Positions 24,007 through 32,001 of a stretch of 43,035 nt of DNA are shown piece by piece; position 1 is the stretch's first letter, and the number at the start of each line of letters is the position of its first letter. Source of the stretch: DAOTXN01 sp034435435 (GTDB taxonomy: Bacteria; Chloroflexota; Anaerolineae; S140-20); assembly GCA_034435435.1 (NCBI GenBank), contig DAOTXN010000083.1, forward strand, positions 1-43,035, in the 5' to 3' direction. The notes below the pieces were generated by a model. It searched no databases and had not been told where the DNA came from. It worked only from the letters and a program-made list of their open reading frames with translations. A program made the translations under genes and the position numbers.

Positions 24007-24825
24007 TTATCCTTCTTTTATCTCGAGGTCCTGGCTGGACGGAAAGCGCGGCGTTTGCTTGTTGCGCAAGGCCTGCACGCCCGCCAGCATATCCTCTGAA
24101 AAAAAGCCCAGCATTTCCAGCGCCAGCGAGTGGTCAAAGACCGGGCCAGCCTGCCATAACCACTGATTCAACGCCCGCTTGGTGAACTTGATAGCGTGGC
24201 GCGGTCCTGTGGCGAGCGCCGTCGCCACTTCCATAGCTCTATCGGCCAGTTGATTGTCGGGCACGCACAGACTGACCAGGCCGATGCGCTCGGCCTCGCG
24301 TCCGTCGATGAACTGGCCCGTCAGCAGGTAATATTTGGCCTTGGCCATCCCGCACAACAAAGGCCACACGATGGCCGCGTGGTCGCCGGCGGCCACGCCC
24401 ATGCGCACGTGCCCATCGGTCAGGCGCGCACTCTCGGCGGCGATGCTCACGTCGGCCAGCAGAGCCGCCGCCAGACCCGCGCCCACCGCCGGCCCGTTGA
24501 TGGCCGACACAATCGGCTTGTCGCAGCTCAGGATGTTATAGACCAGCGCCCGCGCCTCGTCCAGGATGCGGGCGATTTCGGCGTAATCCCGATGGCTGTC
24601 CTCGACCCATTGCAGGTCGCCGCCGGCCGAAAAGGCCCGCCCGGCCCCGGTCACGACCACCGCATGCACGCTCGCATCCCGGTGGATGGTCTGCCAGACC
24701 TCCACCAGCTCGGTGTGCATGCGCGCGTGGGTCGCGTTGAGCGCCTCGGGCCGGTTGAGCGTCATCCACAGAATGTGCGGATCGCGGCGCTCGAACAGGA
24801 TGTGCTGATAATCGATATAGTCCAT
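24007..24825 (-). CDS. Enoyl-CoA hydratase/isomerase family protein
   Basis: A 272-residue crotonase with oxyanion segment TGAGRAFSAGGDLQ (about 58-71) and INGPAVGAGLAAALLADVSI. The catalytic-loop region reads MGVAAGDHAAIVWPLL, lacking the GxxP-Gly/Glu pattern of standard hydratases, so the exact reaction is open. PaaF-like hydration of a dehydroadipyl-CoA is a candidate given paaH and paaJ in the cluster. The start overlaps the aldehyde dehydrogenase stop (TAATG), indicating coupling; the longer open frame is ignored for this reason. Confidence 0.82.
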   Translation of the reverse strand: MDYIDYQHILFERRDPHILWMTLNRPEALNATHARMHTELVEVWQTIHRDASVHAVVVTGAGRAFSAGGDLQWVEDSHRDYAEIARILDEARALVYNILSCDKPIVSAINGPAVGAGLAAALLADVSIAAESARLTDGHVRMGVAAGDHAAIVWPLLCGMAKAKYYLLTGQFIDGREAERIGLVSLCVPDNQLADRAMEVATALATGPRHAIKFTKRALNQWLWQAGPVFDHSLALEMLGFFSEDMLAGVQALRNKQTPRFPSSQDLEIKEG

Positions 24826-26306
24826 TACCCGGCCACCCCCATGCGCGGTATGGGGTGTTCCCCCAACGCCACGTGAATGGTCTTGACCTCGGTATAAAAC
24901 GCCATGCTGTAATGGTCGCCCTCGCGTCCGATGCCGCTGTATTTGGAGCCGCCAAAGGGCGTGCGCAGGTCGCGCACGTTGTGCGAGTTGACCCATGCCA
25001 GGCCAGACTCGATGGCCTGGGCGACGCGTTGCCCGCGTTGGCCGTCGCGGGTCCAGATATAAGCGGCCAGGCCATAGCGCACGTCGTTGGCGATGCGGAT
25101 CGCTTCGGTCTCGTCCTTAAAGGGAATCACCACCAGCGCCGGGCCAAAAATCTCTTCCTGCGCCACCCGCATGTGGTTGCGCACGCCGGTGATCAGGGTG
25201 GGGCTAAAATAGTTGCCCTGCGGCATATCGGGGGGGCGATCCCCGCCCACCCGCACGGTAGCGCCCTCGGCGCGGGCCACGTCGATGTAATCCCGCACGC
25301 GCCTCCAGTGATCAGGGTGGATCAGTGGGCCGACTTCGGTGCGCTCGTCGTGGGGGTCGCCGACCCGCATGCGGGCCACCCGCTCGGCCAATTGGTCCAC
25401 AAATGCGTCGTGGATCGTCTCTTGCAGCAACAGGCGCGACCCGGCGGTGCAGCGCTCGCCGTTCAGCGAATAAATCTGATACAGCGCGCCGTCCAGGGCG
25501 CGAGACAGGTCGGCGTCCTCAAAGACGAGGGTGGGCGACTTGCCGCCCAGCTCCATCGAGAAGCGTTTGAGCGTGGCCGCGCCGTTGCGCATAATTTCCA
25601 TGCCGGTGGTGGTCTCGCCGGTGAAAGAGATGAGTTGCACGCCGGGATGGGCCACCAGCGGCGCGCCGGCCGTCTCGCCCAGGCCGTGCACCACGTTGAA
25701 CACGCCCGGCGGCAAGTCGGCCTCCTGAATCACGCGGGCCAGCATGTCGGCGGAAAGGGGGGCCCATTCGGCCGGCTTGAGCACGCAGGTGTTGCCAAAG
25801 GCCAGGCACGGGGCCACTTTCCACGTCTCTAGCATGAACGGGACGTTCCACGGCGTGATCAGCCCTGCCACTCCCACCGGGCGGCGCAGGGTATAGTTGA
25901 TGAATTTGCCATCCACGGGGAAACTTTCACCCGTGACCCGCTGGGCCAGCTCGGCAAAATAGTAAAAGTTGTCGGCTGCGCGGGGGATGGCCCCCCCGGT
26001 GATTTGCTTGACCGGCACGCCGGTGTCGGCGATTTCGCGCCCGGCGATTTCGTCGGCGTACTTTTCAATCAGCTCTCCGACGCGGCGCAAGGCTTTGGCT
26101 CGCTCGCGGGCCGCCAGCCTGGGCCAGGGACCCTCGTCAAAGGCCCGCCGCGCCGCTCGCACAGCCCGGTCGACGTCGGCCGCTTGCCCATCAGCCACCC
26201 CGCCAATCGCCCGGTTGGTGGCCGGGTTCAGCGTCTCAAAGACGCCGCCTGCGGCCGCGTCCACGAATTCGCCGTTGATAAAGTGTTTGACATTAAATTC
26301 GGTCAT
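24825..26306 (-). CDS. hpaE: 5-Carboxymethyl-2-hydroxymuconate semialdehyde dehydrogenase
   Basis: A 493-residue aldehyde dehydrogenase. The active-site glutamate is in FSMELGGKSP (E252) and the nucleophile in NGERCTAGSR (C286), with TPWNVPFMLETWK and FTGETTTG for NAD binding. Family features and position between hpaG and the rest of the hpa genes identify it as HpaE (HpaC in some nomenclatures), oxidising the ring-opening product to 5-carboxymethyl-2-hydroxymuconate. It overlaps hpaG by 4 bases (ATGA). Confidence 0.9.
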   Translation of the reverse strand: MTEFNVKHFINGEFVDAAAGGVFETLNPATNRAIGGVADGQAADVDRAVRAARRAFDEGPWPRLAARERAKALRRVGELIEKYADEIAGREIADTGVPVKQITGGAIPRAADNFYYFAELAQRVTGESFPVDGKFINYTLRRPVGVAGLITPWNVPFMLETWKVAPCLAFGNTCVLKPAEWAPLSADMLARVIQEADLPPGVFNVVHGLGETAGAPLVAHPGVQLISFTGETTTGMEIMRNGAATLKRFSMELGGKSPTLVFEDADLSRALDGALYQIYSLNGERCTAGSRLLLQETIHDAFVDQLAERVARMRVGDPHDERTEVGPLIHPDHWRRVRDYIDVARAEGATVRVGGDRPPDMPQGNYFSPTLITGVRNHMRVAQEEIFGPALVVIPFKDETEAIRIANDVRYGLAAYIWTRDGQRGQRVAQAIESGLAWVNSHNVRDLRTPFGGSKYSGIGREGDHYSMAFYTEVKTIHVALGEHPIPRMGVAG

Positions 26307-27052
26307 ACCTTTTCTTCCACGATTTCATTTTCCAGCGCACCCAAGCCATCAATCTCCAGGCGCATCACGTCGCCGGGATAGACGTGGGAAATACCTTCGG
26401 GCGTGCCGGTCCAGATCATGTCGCCCGCTTCCAGGGTCATAAAATCGGTGATGTATTCGATCAGTTCGGCCACGCTGTACACCAGGTCGCGCGTGTTTCC
26501 GGCCTGGCGCAGCTCGCCGTTCACGTAGGTGCGCAGGCCCAACTGGCCAGGATCGGGGATTTCGTCCGGCGTGACCAAGTACGGGCCGATGGGACCAAAG
26601 GTGTCAAAACCTTTGGCTTTGATGGGCGGGCGATAATAGTTGGTGACAAAATCACGCACGGTGACATCGTTGCCGATGGTATAGCCCTGGATGACCCGTT
26701 GGGCCTGCTCAGCCCGCACCCGCCGGCAGCGCTGGCCGATGACGACCACCAGCTCGTTTTCATAGTGCATATAGGCGACGTTTCTGGGCGCGACCACCCG
26801 GCCTGTGTGTCCGATGAACGTGCTGACGTTCTTGTTAAACAGGACCGGGGCAGTCGGGCGGTCGAGGCTTAGTTCAGCGGCGTGGTCGGCATAGTTGAGC
26901 GCCAGTCCGATAGCCTTGCGGGTGTGCGCGACCGGCGGCAGCCACACCACCTCGGCCGGATCGTAGGTCCCGCCGGGGGGCGTCACCAGTTGTCCGTTTT
27001 CGAGCCAGCCCTGCATAATCTGGCCGTGAATGGCAAAACGCGCGAGTTTCAT
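26303..27052 (-). CDS. hpaG: Fumarylacetoacetate-hydrolase-family HpaG-type isomerase/decarboxylase
   Basis: A 249-residue single FAH domain. The metal-site segment YMHYENELVVVIG (about 93-105) and the signatures NDVTVRDFV, KGFDTFGPIGPYLV and IWTGTPEGI are clear. HpaG in Escherichia is a double domain; here one domain may form a homodimer for both isomerisation and decarboxylation of 5-carboxymethyl-2-hydroxymuconate. It abuts the DapA-like gene with a gap of 0 bases. Confidence 0.86.
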   Translation of the reverse strand: MKLARFAIHGQIMQGWLENGQLVTPPGGTYDPAEVVWLPPVAHTRKAIGLALNYADHAAELSLDRPTAPVLFNKNVSTFIGHTGRVVAPRNVAYMHYENELVVVIGQRCRRVRAEQAQRVIQGYTIGNDVTVRDFVTNYYRPPIKAKGFDTFGPIGPYLVTPDEIPDPGQLGLRTYVNGELRQAGNTRDLVYSVAELIEYITDFMTLEAGDMIWTGTPEGISHVYPGDVMRLEIDGLGALENEIVEEKV

Positions 27053-27934
27053 CTATGCCTCAATCAACCGATATTCGATCAGAATTTGTCGCAGCCGTTC
27101 CCGGTTGGCTGGAGACAACGGGCTAAGCGGCAAGCGCACCTCCGGGCTGATTTTGCCCATCATGCCCAAAGCCGTCTTGGTCGGCGCCGGGTTGATCTCG
27201 ATAAAGACGGCGTCGTTGAGGGCCATCAGCTCAAAGTGCAGGTCTTGAGCCGCCTGCCATTGGCCGGCCGCTACCAGATCGTACAGGCTGGCGACCTCTT
27301 TGGGCATCAAGTTGCCCGTGGCGCTCACGTATCCCGCCCCGCCGATAGCCAGGATCGGAAAACACAATAGCTCGATCCCGGAAAAGACCATAAAGTCGCG
27401 CCCCATGCGCTTGAGCAGCCGGTTGATGTGCTCGAAATCCTTGTTGGATTCTTTGACGCCGATAATGTTATCGTTGGCCTCTTTCAGGCGGGCCACGGTG
27501 TCGATTTCCAGGTTGACGGCGGTGCGGCCGGGGATGTTATACAGGATGACCGGGAGGTCCACGCTCTTGGCGACGGCGTCAAAGTGCCGAAACAGCCCTT
27601 CCTGACTGGGTCGGCTGTAATAGGGCGTGACCACCAGCACCGCATCCGCGCCGGCCGCCTGGGCGTAGCGGCACAGGTGCAGCGTTTCGGCGTGATTCGT
27701 GGAGCCGGCGCCGGCCACAAAGGGCACCCGCTTGTTGATGACCTGGGCGGCCGCGCGAATGACCTGCTCGCGCTCGGCCAGGGTGAGCGCGGCCGGTTCG
27801 CCGGTCGTGCCGGTGACTGACAGGCCGTGCGAGCCGCTCTCAATCTGCCATTCGATCAGGCTTGCCAGCCCATCCAGGTCCAGCGCGCCGTCTTTGAATG
27901 GCGTGACCAGGGGGACGATAGAACCTCGGAACAT
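27053..27934 (-). CDS. DapA-family (dihydrodipicolinate synthase/N-acetylneuraminate lyase) class I aldolase
   Basis: A 293-residue TIM-barrel lyase. The Schiff-base lysine is in IIGVKESNKD (K161). TGTTGEPAAL (T43-T44), PYYSRP and YNIPGRT (Y132, R137) match the catalytic positions of DapA itself. It could be the cell's 4-hydroxy-tetrahydrodipicolinate synthase. However, no lysine gene is near, and it lies in the hpa cluster where HpaI aldolase is missing. A role in splitting 4-hydroxy-2-oxoheptanedioate to pyruvate and succinate semialdehyde is a fair inference. Family assignment is firm, substrate is not. Confidence 0.8.
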   Translation of the reverse strand: MFRGSIVPLVTPFKDGALDLDGLASLIEWQIESGSHGLSVTGTTGEPAALTLAEREQVIRAAAQVINKRVPFVAGAGSTNHAETLHLCRYAQAAGADAVLVVTPYYSRPSQEGLFRHFDAVAKSVDLPVILYNIPGRTAVNLEIDTVARLKEANDNIIGVKESNKDFEHINRLLKRMGRDFMVFSGIELLCFPILAIGGAGYVSATGNLMPKEVASLYDLVAAGQWQAAQDLHFELMALNDAVFIEINPAPTKTALGMMGKISPEVRLPLSPLSPANRERLRQILIEYRLIEA

Positions 27935-27957
27935 ACCCAGATTCTACCGTAAGGCTG

Positions 27958-29979
27958 TCAACGGGGTATTGCAGGGGCGTCAACGCGGTCGCTCAAGTGG
28001 TAATGGTACGCTATGCGCTCTTTGTCGGACGGGTACAACCGTTCGAGCGCGCGCGCGATGTGATAGTGGGCGCGTTGTCGCCGGGGCCGGCTCAACCGCC
28101 GGTAGGCTACGTCGCGCACCCAGGCGTGAGCAAAATCGTATGCGCGCTCTGTTTGTTCCACGACCAAACCGCGCCTGATCCAATCCTCGAGAGCGTCGAG
28201 CAGCTCTTTTTCGCCCGTGTCGGCGACGGCGGCCAATAGCTCAAAAGTGAAGGCCCGCCCTATTGCCGCCGCCAGCGAAAGCGCCTGCTGACTGTCAGGC
28301 TCCAGGCGATCCAGACGATTCTCTATCAGGGCCTGGAGCGGGCCAGGAATGATAAGCCGGTCCAGATGGGCGGGCCAGTAAGGCGGACGGACCTCGCTCT
28401 CGCGCAAGGCTGTGAGCGCGGCAGTGGCAAAAAGGGGGTTCCCGCGACTCTCTTGATGCAGCCGCGCGGCCAGAGCTTCGACCGCCTGTACCGGACAATT
28501 GAGCAGGTGGCTGGCCAGCTCGGCCACGTCGGCCAGGCTCAGAGACGGCAATGGGAGCAGTTGAGCGCGCCCGCTGTGTTCCAGGGCGCGCAGATGGGTT
28601 GACTGCTCTGCGCTGGCCTCGGGCGGCGAGAACGCGCCGATCAGCAGCAGCGGAGCGCGCCTGGCCCGGCGAGCGACAAAGGCCAGAAACTGCCAGGTGT
28701 GTGCGTCGGCCCAGTGCAGATCGTCCAAAAAAAGGACCAGCGGCGATGAGTGCGCAAAGCTCAGGAACAACTGGGCCAGCCCCTCCAGAATGGAATGGCC
28801 GGTTTCAGCGCCGCTTGGATGAGCCGCGGCGCGCGACAATTCCGGCAGGTGGACATACAGGTCTGGCAACAGTTGCGCCACGGGGGCCAACCAGGCATAG
28901 GTCGGGTCGGGAGGTAGATTCTGCCAGGGCAGCCAGGACAAAGACTGCTGCAGCGCATCCAGCAGCGGATGGTAGGGGATATTTTGCTCGAATTCGTGGC
29001 CCTGGCCTCGCAGGATGGTCGCATCGTCTGGCAGCGCGCCCATCCACTCGTTGACCAGACGCGTTTTGCCCGCGCCGCTGTCGCCGATGATGACGAGCGT
29101 CTGGCCTTGCCCGGCGCGCACCTGGGACATGGCCTGTGACAGCCCGGCCAGCTCCGCCTGGCGTCCTACGAACGGCAGCCCGTCATTGGCGGCCCGGTCG
29201 GAGATCGGCCACAGCGCCGGCCTTTCCCTGCGAATGGCCGCATACACCTGTTGCGTTTCGGGCATGGGGGTGGCCGACAATTCATCCGCCAGGAGTTGCC
29301 GGCACAACTCGTACTGGTGCAGCGCTTTGGCTCGGTCCCCGCTGGCGGCGTACCATTCCATCAAGCGCCGGTGCGTCTCTTCTTGTAGAGGATCGTATTC
29401 TAGCACCCGTTGCAGGCTGCGAATAGCTTCCGCAGTCTCGCCTGCGGCGTGCAGCGCCTGGCCGAGCTGGGCGAGATTCTCAATCAACATCACCCGCAAG
29501 CACTCGCGCTCTGGGAGCACCCAATCATCGTAAAAAGACGGCAAAAGATCGCCCCGATAAAGGTCGTTAGCCTGTCGCAGCAACGGAATGGCGTCTGGCG
29601 GGCGAGCCGTCGCGTCGCGGGCCAGGCGGGTCAGTCGCTCAAACTCGGCCACGTCGATCCAGCAGGCGGGTCTGAAAATAACCCCCTGCTCATCGGCCTC
29701 CAACGTTTCTGTCCCGGGCATAAACCCGGCCAGCAGTTGGCGGGCGCGATAAAGGTACTCGCGCAAATTGCGCCGGGCCGTGGATGCATCGACGTGCGGC
29801 CAGAGGAGGCGGCCCAGTTTGCGCCGCTCCAGGCGCTGGTTCCGCTGCATGATCAGACAAGCCAGCAACGCCTGCAATTTCGTGGAGTGGAGCTCCAAAG
29901 GAGCTCCGTCGGCGGGCGGGCCGGGCAGCAGTTGAAAAGACCCCAGCAGGTAGATGCGCGGGGTGGTCATGGTGATCAT
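27958..29979 (-). CDS. SARP-type regulator: winged helix, BTAD and AAA ATPase domains (second copy)
   Basis: A 673-residue protein of the same plan as the regulator at 13406-15313: winged helix (about 5-85), BTAD (about 105-250), and P-loop ATPase with Walker A GDSGAGKT (299-306) and Walker B LVLFLDDLHWAD (about 415). A C-terminal helical part ends the protein. The ATG at 29979 overlaps the paaH stop (ATGA), so expression depends on paaH translation. It probably senses or amplifies expression of the hpa/paaH side of the cluster. The ligand is unknown. Confidence 0.87.
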   Translation of the reverse strand: MITMTTPRIYLLGSFQLLPGPPADGAPLELHSTKLQALLACLIMQRNQRLERRKLGRLLWPHVDASTARRNLREYLYRARQLLAGFMPGTETLEADEQGVIFRPACWIDVAEFERLTRLARDATARPPDAIPLLRQANDLYRGDLLPSFYDDWVLPERECLRVMLIENLAQLGQALHAAGETAEAIRSLQRVLEYDPLQEETHRRLMEWYAASGDRAKALHQYELCRQLLADELSATPMPETQQVYAAIRRERPALWPISDRAANDGLPFVGRQAELAGLSQAMSQVRAGQGQTLVIIGDSGAGKTRLVNEWMGALPDDATILRGQGHEFEQNIPYHPLLDALQQSLSWLPWQNLPPDPTYAWLAPVAQLLPDLYVHLPELSRAAAHPSGAETGHSILEGLAQLFLSFAHSSPLVLFLDDLHWADAHTWQFLAFVARRARRAPLLLIGAFSPPEASAEQSTHLRALEHSGRAQLLPLPSLSLADVAELASHLLNCPVQAVEALAARLHQESRGNPLFATAALTALRESEVRPPYWPAHLDRLIIPGPLQALIENRLDRLEPDSQQALSLAAAIGRAFTFELLAAVADTGEKELLDALEDWIRRGLVVEQTERAYDFAHAWVRDVAYRRLSRPRRQRAHYHIARALERLYPSDKERIAYHYHLSDRVDAPAIPR

Positions 29980-31514
29980 CGACGTGAGAGCTGGTCTAGG
30001 CGGGCCAGCCGGCGCAACAAGGGCGCAACCCGATAGCGCTCTTGACCGAATTCGGCCCGCAGGTGGTCCAGCACGGCCACCACGCGCCCGTGGCCGATTT
30101 CTCTGGCCCAGGCCAGCGGACCGCGCGGATAGTTGGCCCCCAACGTCATGGCCCGGTCAACGGTGTCCGCGTCGGCGACGCCCTCGCCCACCGCAAAGGC
30201 CGCTTCGTTGGCCAGCATGCACACGACACGAGGCAAGATGAGGGCAGGGCTGTCCTGAATCCAGACGACGCGCCGACCCAAGCTGGTGAAAAAGCGTTCG
30301 GCGGCGGCGCGAACGCCCTCCGCCAGGACCGGGCTGGCGACCAGCGTCGCCAGGGGACCGTTGGCGACGAACAAGCCATCGAAACCCACCAACCGCTCGG
30401 GGTGGTCCAGCCAGGCGGCGATTTCGGCCACCGTCACGTCGGCGGCCTGACACAGCAGCGGAATCTCGGGCGGCAGAGCGCGGTCGAAACGGCGGGCGTG
30501 TTCCTTGAGCTCCTCGCTGCGACCGGCCGGCAGCAGCGCGACGAGCGGGGTCAGGCTGGGGTCGGCGGTGAGGGTATAACCGGCCTGCCGACCCAAGTCG
30601 GCCAGACCGGGGGCCCAACTGCCGGGCGCCAGCAGCACGCTCCCAGACGTTGGACCGATGGGCGGGGGCGCAGGCGATTCTACGACAGGCGCATCCGGGC
30701 CATAGTCGTAAAATCCGCGCCCGGTCTTGCGTCCCAGGGCGGCCTGGCGGACCATCTGCTGTTGGATCCAGTGTGGGCGATAGCGCGGCTCGCCAAAGGT
30801 CTGTTCGTACATGGACTGCGTGGCGGCGAAATTGACGTCGATCCCGATCAAATCCATCAACTGGAACGGCCCCATCCGAAAGCCGCCCCCCCACTGCAAG
30901 ACCCGGTCGATGTGTGAGTGGTCGGCGACGCCCTCGCCGAGCAGCAACAGCGCCTCGCCGTAAAACGGGCGGGCCACGCGGTTCACGATAAAGCCGGGAG
31001 TGTCGCGGGTCACGACGGGGGTTTTGCCCAAACGCTCGGCCAGGGCGACCAACGCCTGAACCGTCTCGGCGCTGGTCTGCGCCCCGCGCCCCACCTCGAC
31101 CAGGGGCAACACGGGGGCGGGGTTGAAAAAGTGCATGCCTCCCACCCGCTCCGGCGAGCGGGCGGCGGCGGCAATGGCCGTGATAGACAGCGTGCTGGTG
31201 TTGGTAGCCAGAATGGTGGAGGGCGGACAAAGGGCGCCCAGTTGCTCGAACAGCTTGAGCTTGAGCGTCAGGTCTTCGGTCGCGGCTTCGATCACCACGT
31301 CCGCCCGGGCCGCGTCTTCCAGGCGCGTGGTGAGGGTCAGGCGGTCGAGGCGGGTGGCCTGGCCTTTGCGGCTCAGGTATTTCTCAAGGTATCCTCGCGC
31401 CTGCGCCAGCATCTGCGGGGCGATGTCATACAGGGTCACGGCCAACCCGGCGCCCAGGGCCGTCAGCGCAATGCCCGCGCCCATCGTGCCCGCGCCAATG
31501 ATGGCGAGGGTCAT
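29976..31514 (-). CDS. paaH: 3-Hydroxyacyl-CoA dehydrogenase, PaaH-like
   Basis: A 512-residue dehydrogenase. The NAD loop is GAGTMGAGIA at the start. A first catalytic domain shows ATNTSTLSITAI, HFFNPAPVLPLVEV and DTPGFIVNRV. A C-terminal duplicated helical domain ends with TLGANYPRGPLAWARE. This two-domain size is typical of PaaH/PaaC enzymes that oxidise 3-hydroxyadipyl-CoA. I use the ATG at 31514 because the sequence then starts directly with MTLAIIGAG; an ATG at 31541 is also possible. It is the first gene of the long minus-strand unit. Confidence 0.87.
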   Translation of the reverse strand: MTLAIIGAGTMGAGIALTALGAGLAVTLYDIAPQMLAQARGYLEKYLSRKGQATRLDRLTLTTRLEDAARADVVIEAATEDLTLKLKLFEQLGALCPPSTILATNTSTLSITAIAAAARSPERVGGMHFFNPAPVLPLVEVGRGAQTSAETVQALVALAERLGKTPVVTRDTPGFIVNRVARPFYGEALLLLGEGVADHSHIDRVLQWGGGFRMGPFQLMDLIGIDVNFAATQSMYEQTFGEPRYRPHWIQQQMVRQAALGRKTGRGFYDYGPDAPVVESPAPPPIGPTSGSVLLAPGSWAPGLADLGRQAGYTLTADPSLTPLVALLPAGRSEELKEHARRFDRALPPEIPLLCQAADVTVAEIAAWLDHPERLVGFDGLFVANGPLATLVASPVLAEGVRAAAERFFTSLGRRVVWIQDSPALILPRVVCMLANEAAFAVGEGVADADTVDRAMTLGANYPRGPLAWAREIGHGRVVAVLDHLRAEFGQERYRVAPLLRRLARLDQLSRR

Positions 31515-31607
31515 ATCTGCATTCCGTTCAGCGTTATCCATTGTCCGTTTTTTCCATTCGTGGTTGTGTTGAGCGATAGAGCGACTTGCGAGAAAACTCT
31601 TTTAGCA

Positions 31608-31649
31608 GAAAACGGGCACAAGAAAACGGGCACAAGAAAACGGGCACAA
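31608..31649. repeat. 14-bp tandem repeat, three copies
   Basis: GAAAACGGGCACAA is repeated three times without change at 31608-31621, 31622-31635 and 31636-31649. It lies in the transcribed leader of paaH, between the promoter at 31696-31724 and the start codon. Confidence 0.95.
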
Positions 31650-31651
31650 GG

Positions 31652-31685
31652 CCCTATACTACAGGGTTCTCCGACAGGCTGCTAG
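31652..31685. repeat. Dispersed intergenic motif, copy 2
   Basis: The core TTCTCCGACAGGCTGCTAG repeats the motif at 128-156 with one mismatch in that core. Here it is intergenic and immediately follows the 14-bp tandem repeats. Confidence 0.7.
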
Positions 31686-31695
31686 CGACGGAGGA

Positions 31696-31724
31696 ATTAT
31701 ATGTGATATGGACCGGAGGATCAA
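31696..31724 (-). promoter_or_regulatory. Promoter of the paaH-led unit
   Basis: On the minus strand TTGATC (31724-31719), a 17-base spacer and TATAAT (31701-31696). Transcription toward paaH would then pass through the dispersed motif and the 14-bp repeats. Confidence 0.68.
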
Positions 31725-31773
31725 CCCGGCGCGTCGAAAAAGTACGCCGCCGACTGATCCTTAATGGCGTGAT

Positions 31774-31802
31774 TTGACAACCCACTCAGGTTGTGATATT
31801 CT
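31774..31802 (+). promoter_or_regulatory. Promoter of the flx-hdr operon
   Basis: A perfect TTGACA (31774-31779), a 17-base spacer and TATTCT (31797-31802). The leader to the first start is about 195 bases and has a short GC stem at 31811-31825. It diverges from the paaH promoter about 50 bases away. Confidence 0.65.
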
Positions 31803-31807
31803 TCACG
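31792..31807. promoter_or_regulatory. CRP/FNR-family-like operator overlapping the flx-hdr -10 box
   Basis: TGTGA-TATTCT-TCACG matches the CRP consensus TGTGA-N6-TCACA with one mismatch. The 6-base centre is exactly the -10 hexamer, so a bound regulator would be expected to repress. Confidence 0.45.
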
Positions 31808-32001
31808 CGCCCCGGTCAAGCCGGGTCCCCAGACCAGCAGTTCAGGTCGTTAGACATTACAGACAACATGGTAACAGGACTAGCCTCCAGGGAGCCAAAA
31901 AGGACTAGTCGCTTTCCAACTTGACGAACCCAAATGATGCTTTATATCTATTGACACCCGCGCTCATCGGTGCTGTAATTGAAACCAGGAAGGAGGCGAC
32001 C

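Noticed and set aside
31608..31649. Replication or plasmid iterons
   Set aside because: Only three short copies and no replication gene near; the region is a promoter leader.
31921..32001. Longer N-terminus of the first flx gene starting at TTG 31921
   Set aside because: There is no ribosome site there, whereas AGGAAGGAGG directly precedes the TTG at 32002.
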